Source of the DNA: Lachnospiraceae bacterium
GTDB taxonomy: Bacteria > Bacillota > Clostridia > Lachnospirales > Lachnospiraceae
Assembly: GCA_024698865.1 (NCBI GenBank)
Contig: JAILQS010000057.1
Span: 1-42,661, forward strand
Direction of reading: 5' to 3'
Length of the DNA stretch: 42,661 nucleotides
Shown: positions 8,396 to 16,792 of the stretch, piece by piece
Layout of the letters: each line of letters starts with the position of its first letter
How positions within the stretch are numbered: position 1 is the stretch's first letter
The notes under the pieces: model-generated
The model's input: the letters and a program-made list of their open reading frames with translations, nothing else
Told to the model about the DNA's origin: nothing
Database searches by the model: none
Program-made: the position numbers and the translations under genes

Positions 8396-9682
8396 TTAGT
8401 GTCTGTTTGCCAATTCCTTAAAAATATCTTCCCAATCCAATCCGCGTTCTGCCATAAGAACCATCAAATGATAGAGATAATCGGATATTTCGTATCGAAG
8501 CTCTTCGATATCCGGATTCTTGGCTGCAATGATAATCTCTGCAGCTTCTTCTCCACATTTTTTTAGAATCTTATCGATTCCTTTATCAAATAGATAATTC
8601 GTATAGGAACCTTCTTTGGAATTCTCTTTCCGGTCAATTATGGTGTTATATACGTCTTCAAGTACGTTAGCGGATACAGCATTTGCGCTGCTTCTCTCGA
8701 CAATTTTACGATAGAAGCAACTTCTGTTGCCGGTGTGGCAGGCTGCGCCTACCTGTTTAACCCTAGCAAGTATTGTATCATTATCACAATCAATCATCAA
8801 GTCTTTTACATATTGAACGTGACCGGAAGTATCTCCTTTACACCAAAGTTCATTTCGACTGCGACTCCAGTAGGTCATTCTACCGGTTTCTACGGTTTTG
8901 TTGAAGGCTTCCAGATTCATATAAGCAACCATCAATACTTCTAATGTTTTGTAGTCCTGCGTAACAACAGGAATTAATCCGTCGTTGTTTAATTTGAATT
9001 CATCAAATGCCATGGTTGAATCATATGTGTTCAGGCAAAATCCGTCTTTTTTGAGTGAGATTTTCGTTTTGAGAATGCTCTTTGTTTCAAAATAGTTGGT
9101 TACTACGCCAATTGGAGTTGTAAGTTCAAGTAATTCATCCAAAGAGTGTCGTTCCAGACTGTCCCGAAGTATGATTGGTAGTGGTGACTTTTCAAGGTTG
9201 GCAGTAAGTTTTGGTGAAATATCGACGTGTTTTAAAAGAACGCCTTCTACTCCAAGTTCCTTGTATACGTTGATTTCATCAACGTTGTGGAATGTTCCCT
9301 CTGAGTCCACTTCCAACCAGAACTTGTCTTTTCCAAAACGATTTACGCCTTCGATAAAGACTTCTTTATCCGGGAAAAATTCTTTCTTCAAAACAACTTT
9401 TTTGGCACCGGTATAAACTGCCTTTTTGATGTCTTCAAAAGTGGTTGCATATACGCCAATAGAAAATGGGATATCCAACAGCTTGGAAGCTTTTCGAATC
9501 TGTGAGAAAAACTCTTCTTTTGATTTGGCATCTTTGGAATAGTTATAAAGATAGACTTCATCTGCACCATTTATGTTATAGTGTTCGATTGTTTTGATTA
9601 CGCTTTCAAACAGTTCATTTTCTGTATTGATGTACGCAATCAAAAGCTTGTTATCTGTTGTTTTAACCTCTGTATTGTCCAT
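8396..9682 (-). CDS. hisIE: HisIE (PRA-CH / PRA-PH) with N-terminal HisA/HisF-like domain
   Basis: A bifunctional enzyme for histidine steps 2 and 3: phosphoribosyl-ATP pyrophosphohydrolase (HisE) and phosphoribosyl-AMP cyclohydrolase (HisI). It has 428 residues, about twice the usual length. Residues 229-330 are HisI with WCKGDTSGH (280-288) and zinc cysteines 299, 315 and 322, spaced 16 and 7 as in known HisI. Residues 345-428 are HisE with [13 protein letters not shown] (377-389). Residues 10-220 resemble a (beta/alpha)8 HisA/HisF barrel (GADEV at 39-43; [10 protein letters not shown] at 76-85 in place of the GGGIRT-type loop), but the strand-1 catalytic Asp appears lost (AYIN, 16-19). An internal Met224 just before HisI could start a short form, but GGAGG supports 9682. 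It follows hisB by 9 bases. Confidence 0.9.
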   Translation of the reverse strand: MDNTEVKTTDNKLLIAYINTENELFESVIKTIEHYNINGADEVYLYNYSKDAKSKEEFFSQIRKASKLLDIPFSIGVYATTFEDIKKAVYTGAKKVVLKKEFFPDKEVFIEGVNRFGKDKFWLEVDSEGTFHNVDEINVYKELGVEGVLLKHVDISPKLTANLEKSPLPIILRDSLERHSLDELLELTTPIGVVTNYFETKSILKTKISLKKDGFCLNTYDSTMAFDEFKLNNDGLIPVVTQDYKTLEVLMVAYMNLEAFNKTVETGRMTYWSRSRNELWCKGDTSGHVQYVKDLMIDCDNDTILARVKQVGAACHTGNRSCFYRKIVERSSANAVSANVLEDVYNTIIDRKENSKEGSYTNYLFDKGIDKILKKCGEEAAEIIIAAKNPDIEELRYEISDYLYHLMVLMAERGLDWEDIFKELANRH

Positions 9683-9691
9683 ATAATCCTC

Positions 9692-10285
9692 CTATGATAA
9701 AGTTCCCTTTGTGGAAAGTACTCCTGTTATACGCGGATCGATACTTGTTGCCTCATCTAACGCTTTGGCAAAAGCTTTGAAGATTCCTTCGATGATGTGA
9801 TGATTATTTTTGCCATCTAATAATTTGATGTGTAAATTCATTCCCGCGGTATAAGACACTGCATGGAAAAATTCTTCCACCAGCTCGGTATCAAATTCGC
9901 CGACCATTTCTTTGCTGTAAGTCACATCAAAGTTCAGATATGGTCTTCCGGATAAATCCAGAGAACAAAGTACCAGACTTTCATCCATTGGAAGAATAAA
10001 ATATCCGTATCTTTTTATGCCGGCTTTATCTCCTAATGCGTCCTTAATCGCTTCACCCAGAACAATTCCACAGTCTTCTACGGAATGATGCGCATCTACG
10101 AATAAATCACCGTCACAGTTTAAATCAAGATCAAAAAAACCATGTTTTGCAAAACTTTGTAACATGTGATCAAAAAAACCAATGCCACTTTTTACTTGTC
10201 CCTTTCCTTCTCCGTCTATATTCAGGGAAAGCTTGATATTTGTTTCTTTTGTAACTCTTTCAATTGTACTCGCTCTCTTTTTCAT
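9692..10285 (-). CDS. hisB: Imidazoleglycerol-phosphate dehydratase
   Basis: This enzyme performs step 6 of histidine biosynthesis, dehydrating imidazoleglycerol phosphate. It has 197 residues, the monofunctional length, with no phosphatase domain. The duplicated metal-binding motifs are visible: FFDHML and DAHHSVED in the first half, NNHHIIEG in the second. Manganese binding by these His residues is known for the family. An in-frame ATG four codons upstream overlaps the GGAGGG ribosome site, so the downstream ATG at 10285 is the likely start. The gene follows the terminator of the FliD-like gene by about 60 bases. I see no convincing promoter in that gap, so it may depend on read-through. 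Confidence 0.95.
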   Translation of the reverse strand: MKKRASTIERVTKETNIKLSLNIDGEGKGQVKSGIGFFDHMLQSFAKHGFFDLDLNCDGDLFVDAHHSVEDCGIVLGEAIKDALGDKAGIKRYGYFILPMDESLVLCSLDLSGRPYLNFDVTYSKEMVGEFDTELVEEFFHAVSYTAGMNLHIKLLDGKNNHHIIEGIFKAFAKALDEATSIDPRITGVLSTKGTLS

Positions 10286-10345
10286 AGTTCCCTCCATTTT
10301 GTATTTCTTTCAAGTTTCGCTCGAAGTTTGTAACTCCGACTAAGA

Positions 10346-10382
10346 TAAAAATGAGCTGCAGACTTCATCAGCTGCAGCTCAT
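10346..10382 (-). terminator. Terminator of the FliD-like gene
   Basis: The arms 10351-10361 (ATGAGCTGCAG) and 10372-10382 are exact reverse complements over 11 bases. On the minus strand a TTTTTATC tail follows. It sits between the FliD-like gene and hisB and should separate them. Confidence 0.85.
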
Positions 10383-10407
10383 ACTTTTCATTCTTTGTTT
10401 CAACCAA

Positions 10408-11130
10408 CTATAGTAGTTTGGAATAACTGCTGTCCTGACCGGTTTTGATGTATTCTCCGGTGCTTGAATAGTAAGAACCTGATTTGCCAACGGAAAGATT
10501 CTTGCTAATATCATTTGCTTTCGTAGCAAGTTTATCTGTTAAAGAATTTGGTCCGGAGAATATAGTCTTAAGTGTAGTCATATTTGCTCCGTTAAATTTG
10601 TCTTTATCGATTGACAGCTTATTATCTTTGCCGATTGTGATTCCTACTTCGTTTAAAAGATTGGAAAATGTCTTTGTTTCGCTGATTGCATATAATGTTT
10701 TCTTGAGTGTTCCTTTATCTTCTACTTCTGCTGCAGAATCCAACATACTATTATAATCGCTAATCAAGGAATTTACTTTTTTGTAAATCTCATCCCGATT
10801 GTATTCGGTTGTATTGGTTTCACTGTTATAAGTACCTTCGAACAGTTTGCTGTTTCTCAGACCACTCGCATCCTTGCTTAAAAGGTCTGCATCTCCTTTT
10901 ACACTGACTAATTTTTTCGCTTCACTCTTTTGTTTAGAGTCATCTTCTACATTAGCTGTGCCTTCTTTAGAATTAGCATAATAATTCTTAACGAGCTTTT
11001 TGTAGGCACCGCTTTTAATCATTGCATAATCCCCGTAGCCTAAGCCACTCGAATTGTTGACACCGGAATTCGAAAAAAAGTCTGACATAAAGGAAGATGA
11101 ATTATCGCCGACGTTGAAAAAACCTGACAT
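10408..11130 (-). CDS. Uncharacterised protein with a FliD C-terminal-like region
   Basis: A 240-residue protein without cysteine, signal peptide or membrane helix, rich in Ser, Asn, Lys and Asp. The N-terminal 50 residues are Gly/Ser/Asn/Phe-rich. The C-terminal half resembles the end of the flagellar cap protein FliD: a helix with ISDYNSML, then LLNEVGITIGKDNKLSIDKDKF, matching the FliD pattern of a hydrophobic helix, LGI, a turn and L-x-[IL]-D-x-x-[KR]-[LF]. The family link is by pattern, not by search. It starts at the ATG ending 11130, with GGAG 8 bases upstream; an in-frame GTG at 11139 is less likely. It has its own promoter and terminator, so it is a monocistronic insertion between hisD and hisB. 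It may be a flagellar or surface structural protein. Confidence 0.6.
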   Translation of the reverse strand: MSGFFNVGDNSSSFMSDFFSNSGVNNSSGLGYGDYAMIKSGAYKKLVKNYYANSKEGTANVEDDSKQKSEAKKLVSVKGDADLLSKDASGLRNSKLFEGTYNSETNTTEYNRDEIYKKVNSLISDYNSMLDSAAEVEDKGTLKKTLYAISETKTFSNLLNEVGITIGKDNKLSIDKDKFNGANMTTLKTIFSGPNSLTDKLATKANDISKNLSVGKSGSYYSSTGEYIKTGQDSSYSKLL

Positions 11131-11179
11131 ATAAATCACTCCTTTGTTTTAAACACAGGTTACCTATTATCTTATTCTA

Positions 11180-11208
11180 ATTTTAAGTGATATGTCATCT
11201 GTTTACAA
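11180..11208 (-). promoter_or_regulatory. Candidate sigma-A promoter of the FliD-like gene
   Basis: On the minus strand a -35-like TTGTAA (11208-11203), a 17-base spacer and a -10-like TAAAAT (11185-11180) lie about 50 bases before the start codon. No flagellar sigma factor box (GCCGATAA type) is visible. Confidence 0.5.
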
Positions 11209-11238
11209 GTACTATTTATCTGTTTTATCTTACTTTTT

Positions 11239-12528
11239 TTATTCAAAACGTACGGCAATTGAGTTGGCATGAGCGGTCAACTGCTCTGCTTTTGCAAATT
11301 GTTCAATATCGTTATGAATTTCTTCTAACGCCTCTCTTGAGTAGGAAATGATGCTGGATTTTTTGATGAAATCATCTACACTTAACGCAGAGAAGAATTT
11401 GGCAGTACCGTTTGTAGGAAGTACATGGTTTGGTCCTGCAAAATAGTCTCCTAACGGTTCACTTGCATATTCTCCAAGGAAAATTGCTCCGGCATTTTTA
11501 ATTTTGGTCATTGTCTGGAACGGATCTTTTGTGACGATTTCCAAATGCTCACTTGCAATTTCATTTGCTGCATCAATTGCGTCATCCATATTGTCTGCTA
11601 CGAGTATATATCCATAGTTATCTAAGGATTTTTCAAGTATTTCTCTACGGGATAATTTTGGAAGATACCCGTCTATTTCTTTTGTGACTTCTTTCGCAAG
11701 TTTTTCGCTGGTTGTGATTAAAATAGCGGAAGCCATTTCGTCGTGTTCTGCCTGGGAAAGTAAATCTGCAGCAACAAAATGTGGGCTTGCAGTTTCGTCG
11801 GCAAGAACAAGAATCTCACTTGGACCGGCGATGGAATCAATGCTTACGTGTCCGTAAACAGCTTTTTTGGCAAGGGCTACATAAATATTACCCGGGCCAA
11901 CTATTTTATCTACTTTTGGAATACTTTCCGTTCCGAATGCAAGTGCTGCAATTGCCTGTGCACCACCAACTTTATATACATCGGTAACACCGGCTTCTTT
12001 GGCGGCAACCAGAGTTGTAGAAGTTACTTTTCCTTCTTTGTTCGGTGGTGTAACCATAATGATTCGCTCAACACCGGCAACTTTGGCAGGAATTACGTTC
12101 ATAAGAACGGAAGAAGGATATGCTGCTTTTCCTCCCGGAACATATACACCGGCTTTCTCGATTGGTGTAACCTTCTGTCCAAGAATGATTCCTTTGGCAT
12201 CTGAATCAAACCAGCTGTTCTGTCTTTGTTTTTCGTGAAAAGCGCTGATTTTGGTAATTGCTTTACGGATAATCTCTACCAGAGAGGAATCTACTTCTTC
12301 GTAAGCGGCTGCAATTTCTGCTTCTGTCACTTTAATATTGGTGGCGTTGATATCTGCTCCATCAAACTTTTTGGTATATTCAAATATTGCCTGATCTTTA
12401 TTTTTACGTACATTTTCCAATACACCCTGTACTACTCCTTCGAATTCGGAATAATTGTTGGGACTTCTCTTCAACAAATCTTCGAGAATATTCTTTTTGG
12501 TATCGGATGTAAGTTTAATTGTTTTCAT
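11239..12528 (-). CDS. hisD: Histidinol dehydrogenase
   Basis: This enzyme catalyses the last two oxidations from L-histidinol to L-histidine using NAD+ and zinc. It has 429 residues, the usual length. The family core is present: [12 protein letters not shown], the GPSEILV loop, the zinc/substrate region SQAEHDE, the EHLEIV stretch, and [12 protein letters not shown] near the C-terminus. It overlaps the end of hisG by 14 bases, and its ribosome site (GAGGTG) lies inside hisG, which suggests translational coupling. It is the third gene of the hisZ-hisG-hisD transcript. Confidence 0.97.
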   Translation of the reverse strand: MKTIKLTSDTKKNILEDLLKRSPNNYSEFEGVVQGVLENVRKNKDQAIFEYTKKFDGADINATNIKVTEAEIAAAYEEVDSSLVEIIRKAITKISAFHEKQRQNSWFDSDAKGIILGQKVTPIEKAGVYVPGGKAAYPSSVLMNVIPAKVAGVERIIMVTPPNKEGKVTSTTLVAAKEAGVTDVYKVGGAQAIAALAFGTESIPKVDKIVGPGNIYVALAKKAVYGHVSIDSIAGPSEILVLADETASPHFVAADLLSQAEHDEMASAILITTSEKLAKEVTKEIDGYLPKLSRREILEKSLDNYGYILVADNMDDAIDAANEIASEHLEIVTKDPFQTMTKIKNAGAIFLGEYASEPLGDYFAGPNHVLPTNGTAKFFSALSVDDFIKKSSIISYSREALEEIHNDIEQFAKAEQLTAHANSIAVRFE

Positions 12529-13180
12529 CTGATTTCACCTCTTCATCTAACACTTTCTGTAAATTTTTGATTAGTTTGTAAATACGCTCCTGCTCCATTT
12601 TCATGCTGACAACGTTAACTACCATTCTTGCGGATAACGGACATACTTCTTCGAGTACAACGAGTCCGTTTTCGCGAAGAGTAGAGCCGGTTTCAACAAT
12701 ATCAACGATAACTTCCGATAATCCTACGATAGGAGCTAATTCAATCGAACCGTTTAATTTGATGATTTCTACGGTCTGGTGTTTTTTGTTATAAAAATAA
12801 TCTTTCGCGATATTTGGATACTTGGTTGCTACGCGGATCAGCTCGCCACTCTTTAAATATTTTTCTGCTTCCGGAGGGCCTGCCACGCACATTCTGCATT
12901 TGCCAAGTCCAAGGTCAACAACCTCGTATAACTTACGACCTTCTTCGACAATCGTGTCTTTTCCTACGACTCCAAGATCGGCAGCGCCATACTCCACGTA
13001 AGTAGGTACGTCGGAGGCTTTGGCAAGGAAGAATTTAAGTTTTAATTCTTCATTCACAAAAATAAGCTTTCTGGAGTCTTTATCCTTCATTTCTTCGCAG
13101 GTAATCCCGATTTGTTCCAAGATTCCCATCGTCTGTTTTGCAATTCGTCCTTTTGCAAGAGCAAAGGTTAAGTATCTCAT
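12515..13180 (-). CDS. hisG: ATP phosphoribosyltransferase, short catalytic form
   Basis: The first enzyme of histidine biosynthesis, joining ATP and PRPP. It has 221 residues, so it is the short form lacking the C-terminal allosteric domain. Such HisG works in a hetero-octamer with HisZ, which is encoded immediately upstream. The N-terminal FALAKGRI segment and the PRPP-binding loop [13 protein letters not shown] are visible. The ATG directly abuts the hisZ stop codon (no intervening base), and its AAGGAG site lies within the end of hisZ. Feedback control by histidine is known to act through HisZ in this type. Confidence 0.97.
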   Translation of the reverse strand: MRYLTFALAKGRIAKQTMGILEQIGITCEEMKDKDSRKLIFVNEELKLKFFLAKASDVPTYVEYGAADLGVVGKDTIVEEGRKLYEVVDLGLGKCRMCVAGPPEAEKYLKSGELIRVATKYPNIAKDYFYNKKHQTVEIIKLNGSIELAPIVGLSEVIVDIVETGSTLRENGLVVLEEVCPLSARMVVNVVSMKMEQERIYKLIKNLQKVLDEEVKSDENN

Positions 13181-14509
13181 TTATTCGTTCTCCTTTCTCT
13201 TGGCTTCATTTATACATAATGTCATCATTTCGTCTGTATTTCCATTCTTTTGTACCGGTTTTGAGTCAAGCGTGATATCCGTAATCCGCTCAGCGCTTTC
13301 CTTGCCGGTCAGGTTGAGAATCTCTGTAATGGCATTGCCTTTTGCAAATGTTACATAATCCTCTACGTTGTAATCGTCTTTCTTTCTAAGCAGTTGTGCC
13401 TGTATCTGATTTTGACGTAAGGTTTTTACGACATTGACCGCATCCATATGTAAATCGGCATCGTATAAAACCAAAACGGACGTTTCTTCGGACCAGGTTT
13501 TGATTTTCTGGCGGGATACAGCCTGCATCAACGCATCTACGACAAAAGCCACACCGATTGCCGGAGATTCTTTTCCAAACTGTCCGACCAGATTGTCATA
13601 TCTTCCGCCCTGCGCAATAATCTCGCCGGTTCCATAGGTGACACCTCTTAAAATAATACCGGTGTAGTAGTTGTAACGACTCAGCATTCCAAGGTCAAAA
13701 GAAAGATAATTTGCAAGTCCGTAGCCGTCAATGATTGTATACAATTCCTCGAGACGTTTGATCACAGCGAGTGCCTTTGGATTATTGGTCTTGGCTTTGG
13801 CTGTCTGTAAATGCTCGATACTTCCAAACATCTCAGGAAGTGCAAGTAATAATTCTTTTGTATTCTCGTTCATATCCTTTTTGGATACGATATCATCAAT
13901 TCCAAAAAGATTCTTCTGCTCCAGAAGCATCTTAAGTTCCATTGCTTCTTCGTTGGTGAAATTTGCTTCCTCCAATAAACTGTTAACAAAGCCGCCGTGT
14001 CCAATCTCAATCTGGAATTCTTTCAGACCGGCCAAAAGCAGTGAATCTATCGTAAGAGCAACAATCTCAGCGTCTGCTTCGACCGATGCGTCATTAAATA
14101 ATTCTGCACCCACCTGTGTCGTTTCATTTAATTTGCCCTGGTGCGAACTGTTGTTAATAAAGGTATTGCCAATATAGCAAAGACGAACCGGCAATTCCTC
14201 GTCTTTAAAATATTTTGCTGCACATCGTCCAATCGAAGGCGTGAAATCCGGTCGTAAGACAAGGGTATTCCCTTCGCGGTCAAAAAACTTATACATTTCG
14301 CGTGAAGGAATAGTTCCGCGTTCTTTATTGAATATATCAAAAAACTCAAAAGACGGAGTCTGAATATCCCGGAATCCGTACAGATGAAGAACATGATGAA
14401 TTTTATTCTGCAAATGCAACTTAAGCTCACATTCACCATTGTAAATATCTCTTACTCCATCCGGAGTATGCAATAAACTGTAACTGTTGTCATATGAATA
14501 GTATTCCAT
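13181..14509 (-). CDS. hisZ: ATP phosphoribosyltransferase regulatory subunit
   Basis: A paralogue of histidyl-tRNA synthetase that lacks tRNA charging and forms the regulatory subunit of short-form HisG. It has 442 residues. It opens with the class II synthetase-like HTPDGVRDIY and shows motif-2-like FDREGNTLVLRPDFTPS and motif-3-like GIILRGVTYGTGE regions. Direct coupling to hisG, rather than to an aspS gene, favours HisZ over HisS. The ATG has GGAGGG 8 bases upstream. A consensus sigma-A promoter (14598-14626) heads the operon with a leader of about 80 bases. Confidence 0.93.
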   Translation of the reverse strand: MEYYSYDNSYSLLHTPDGVRDIYNGECELKLHLQNKIHHVLHLYGFRDIQTPSFEFFDIFNKERGTIPSREMYKFFDREGNTLVLRPDFTPSIGRCAAKYFKDEELPVRLCYIGNTFINNSSHQGKLNETTQVGAELFNDASVEADAEIVALTIDSLLLAGLKEFQIEIGHGGFVNSLLEEANFTNEEAMELKMLLEQKNLFGIDDIVSKKDMNENTKELLLALPEMFGSIEHLQTAKAKTNNPKALAVIKRLEELYTIIDGYGLANYLSFDLGMLSRYNYYTGIILRGVTYGTGEIIAQGGRYDNLVGQFGKESPAIGVAFVVDALMQAVSRQKIKTWSEETSVLVLYDADLHMDAVNVVKTLRQNQIQAQLLRKKDDYNVEDYVTFAKGNAITEILNLTGKESAERITDITLDSKPVQKNGNTDEMMTLCINEAKRKENE

Positions 14510-14597
14510 ACATAATCCCTCCGCGTGTTTGTCGTTTAATCACTTTAGTCAATTAATGTGTTACTAGATTATCATAGTAGCATTTGAAATTGCAACT

Positions 14598-14626
14598 ATT
14601 ATACAAAAACTTATATACAATGTCAA
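14598..14626 (-). promoter_or_regulatory. Consensus sigma-A promoter of hisZGD
   Basis: On the minus strand, TTGACA (14626-14621), exactly 17 bases, then TATAAT (14603-14598): both hexamers are perfect consensus. The predicted start is near 14591. I found no histidine attenuator or T-box in the short leader. Confidence 0.9.
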
Positions 14627-14639
14627 ATACAAATGTTGC

Positions 14640-15173
14640 TTAGGATTTGTTTTGCAAGTCATAGTCGAGTATCTCCAGATAATGTACGAGTACACCATTG
14701 TGCGTCGGTATCTGATAGTGTGGATCGAGATCTTCAAATCGGAAACTTTTTCGACCGCCGTTTTGCGCACGTTCATAGTACATTTCCAATACTTCAAACG
14801 GTAAATAATAATACACGTCCTGTTTTTCGAAGTAGATAAGCAAAAAAGCAATGCCCTGCTGTTTTACAAATTGTTTCATAAATGCGAACTGATGCTCGTG
14901 TACGTTGTTTAGAGAAAATGTATCACTCGCACATTCTTTTGCATCAAAACAAACCGGTATCCCCTGAACCACGCCGATATAATCCACAGTACTTTTCTTT
15001 TCAAAATAAGCCAAAGTGATGTGACGTTTAGCCGGATCGATATGAATTGGCTTGATGGGAGTCGGAATCTTTTGAATCAAGGCAAGATTTTTTTGCGCGT
15101 ATTTTTCATTTGTAATGTTAATCATATCCTCCAGAGTAGAACCTCTGAGGCCTCTGGAATTCCAAGATGGCAT
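14640..15173 (-). CDS. recU: Holliday junction resolvase RecU
   Basis: A structure-specific endonuclease that resolves Holliday junctions in Firmicutes, functionally replacing RuvC. The 177-residue sequence shows the family's N-terminal NSRGLRGSTLEDMIN, the PTPIKPIHID strand, and the nuclease core VDYIGV with FDAKE (Asp64, Asp77, Lys79), followed by HEHQFAFM. Asp77 is where many RecU proteins have Glu. An in-frame ATG at 15218 overlaps the preceding gene. The ATG at 15173 has AGGAGAG 6 bases upstream and gives the N-terminus expected for RecU. It is the last gene after ygiQ, a membrane protein gene and a pseudouridine synthase gene. Confidence 0.92.
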   Translation of the reverse strand: MPSWNSRGLRGSTLEDMINITNEKYAQKNLALIQKIPTPIKPIHIDPAKRHITLAYFEKKSTVDYIGVVQGIPVCFDAKECASDTFSLNNVHEHQFAFMKQFVKQQGIAFLLIYFEKQDVYYYLPFEVLEMYYERAQNGGRKSFRFEDLDPHYQIPTHNGVLVHYLEILDYDLQNKS

Positions 15174-15195
15174 AGACTTCTCTCCTGTTTGTAAT

Positions 15196-16197
15196 TTATG
15201 GTAACGTAACTGTTCCAAACAACGCTTCTACAATCTCTTTGAACTGCTTTGGAAGCGGTGCTTCTATCCGTTTGCCCGAAAGGTGCTCCCACATATCTTC
15301 CGTAGGGAAAACAAGTACACCCGCATGTAATAAATGATGTGTTAATTTAAAATTCTTTTTAAAGTATTTGTTTGTGTTGACATCGCCATATTTGCCGTCT
15401 CCGACAACCGGATGGCCGATGTGTTTTAAATGTGCACGGATTTGATGGCTTTTGCCGGTGATTAATTTGACTCTTACCAGCGTATACTCTCCGTTGCAAG
15501 TCACGGGTTCATATTCCGTCTCTATTTTGTCGGCACCTTCAAAGTATGTATTTTTAATTATAACCTTGTTATGACTGCGATTCTTTTGCAGATATGCAGT
15601 TACTCTCTCTTTGTGAGGAATTACCCCTTTTACAATACTGTAATAGTATTTGTCGATGGTTCGGTCCTTAAAGTGACGATTCATACGGGAAAGACCATTT
15701 AGTGTTTTGCCGGCAACAATGATTCCACTCGTATTGCGGTCCAGACGGTTACAGATTCCCGGTCGGAACACTTTAAGTGTTTCATTTGTCAAAGCGCCGG
15801 ATTGTAGCAAATAATCGGTCAAATACTCAATGAAAGAAACATCCTCGCGTCTGGCTTTTTGAGAAAGCATGCCGGCGGGTTTGTTTATCAAAAGGATATT
15901 TTCATCCTCATATAAAATGTCCAGCTTCACCGGTAAAACGTCGGTTGGCTGATTAGCTCTAGCCGAAGCATTTGCATCTTGCGTGAAAATTTCGAGTGTT
16001 TCCTCTTTGAAAAAAAGTGCAACCATATCTCCGTTTGCAAGTTTTTCTGAGCCGTCTGCTTTCTTGCCGTTTAGGGTGATATTTTTCTTTCGCAGCATTT
16101 TGTAGATAAACCCCTTGGAGGCATTTCTTAAATATTTTTGCAAATACTTATCAAAACGCTGTCCTTCCTCTAAAGTCGTAATCGTAAGTGTTTTCAA
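15196..16197 (-). CDS. RluA-family pseudouridine synthase with S4 domain
   Basis: It converts specific uridines in RNA, most often 23S rRNA, to pseudouridine. It has 333 residues. The N-terminal S4-like RNA-binding domain (about 12-75) is followed by the catalytic domain with NKPAGMLSQ, the catalytic-Asp motif NRLDRNTSGI and the substrate motif GKSHQIRAHLKHIGHP. The order and length fit RluC/RluD-type enzymes, but the target position cannot be read from the sequence. Translation starts at TTG, with GGAG 6 bases upstream. It lies 11 bases after a membrane protein gene. Confidence 0.93.
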   Translation of the reverse strand: MKTLTITTLEEGQRFDKYLQKYLRNASKGFIYKMLRKKNITLNGKKADGSEKLANGDMVALFFKEETLEIFTQDANASARANQPTDVLPVKLDILYEDENILLINKPAGMLSQKARREDVSFIEYLTDYLLQSGALTNETLKVFRPGICNRLDRNTSGIIVAGKTLNGLSRMNRHFKDRTIDKYYYSIVKGVIPHKERVTAYLQKNRSHNKVIIKNTYFEGADKIETEYEPVTCNGEYTLVRVKLITGKSHQIRAHLKHIGHPVVGDGKYGDVNTNKYFKKNFKLTHHLLHAGVLVFPTEDMWEHLSGKRIEAPLPKQFKEIVEALFGTVTLP

Positions 16198-16208
16198 TGT
16201 ATACTCCT

Positions 16209-16775
16209 TTAAACAATCAATGAAAGAATCAGGGAAATTACGTTATCCTCTTCTTCTTTTATAATCTGACATTCCGTAATGTTTTTGATGTTGCGTTCGA
16301 ATTCTTCATAGGTGGAACAAATTTTGACCTTGTAAGTTTTGGCCCAGTTGTGAACACTATTTGTCAGGTATGACGGCAAGTCTTTTGCGTGTTTGGATGT
16401 ATCGGTGCAAAGACCGATTACATTTTCATTGCCGATGACGACAAAGTCCATATGAAAAACGTGTTCGCTTGAAGTAATTACAAGATCGGAAAACAGGTCC
16501 GTATTATCCGGAAGAATTTTCTTCAATGCGTCGTATTGTTCCTTGTTGGAAGAATGATATTTAAATAAAACAAAATATGTTGTTAAGAACCTTGCTGCCG
16601 GTAAAACAAATAAAATTGCCAGTATCGTAAATAAGTTTTTGTTCGAATATTTATTTAGAACAAATCCAACGAGAAATATTGCTATTCCAATCAAAGCCAT
16701 AAGTATGGTAAGCAGTAACTGGGATTTCTTTTTGGAATCGATATATCCGACATTGCCTTTTTCTATGTGTTTCAT
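16209..16775 (-). CDS. Uncharacterised protein with two membrane helices
   Basis: I do not recognise this family. The 188-residue protein has a short basic N-terminus, hydrophobic helices at about 20-40 and 48-71 joined by a short basic loop (NKYSNKN), and then a soluble C-terminal domain of about 115 residues with mixed alpha/beta character (DLVITSSEHVFHMDFVVIGNENVIGL). By charge the tail is probably cytoplasmic. An earlier in-frame ATG at 16787 is part of its own ribosome site (ATGGAGG), so the ATG at 16775 is preferred. It sits 17 bases after ygiQ and 11 bases before a pseudouridine synthase gene, so it is co-transcribed with RNA-modification genes; no function is implied by that alone. 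Confidence 0.85.
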   Translation of the reverse strand: MKHIEKGNVGYIDSKKKSQLLLTILMALIGIAIFLVGFVLNKYSNKNLFTILAILFVLPAARFLTTYFVLFKYHSSNKEQYDALKKILPDNTDLFSDLVITSSEHVFHMDFVVIGNENVIGLCTDTSKHAKDLPSYLTNSVHNWAKTYKVKICSTYEEFERNIKNITECQIIKEEEDNVISLILSLIV

Positions 16776-16792
16776 AATTACCTCCATGTCTT

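Noticed and set aside
14564-14851. 95-codon minus-strand reading frame
   Set aside because: It overlaps the end of recU in another frame and runs through the hisZ promoter; composition is not protein-like.
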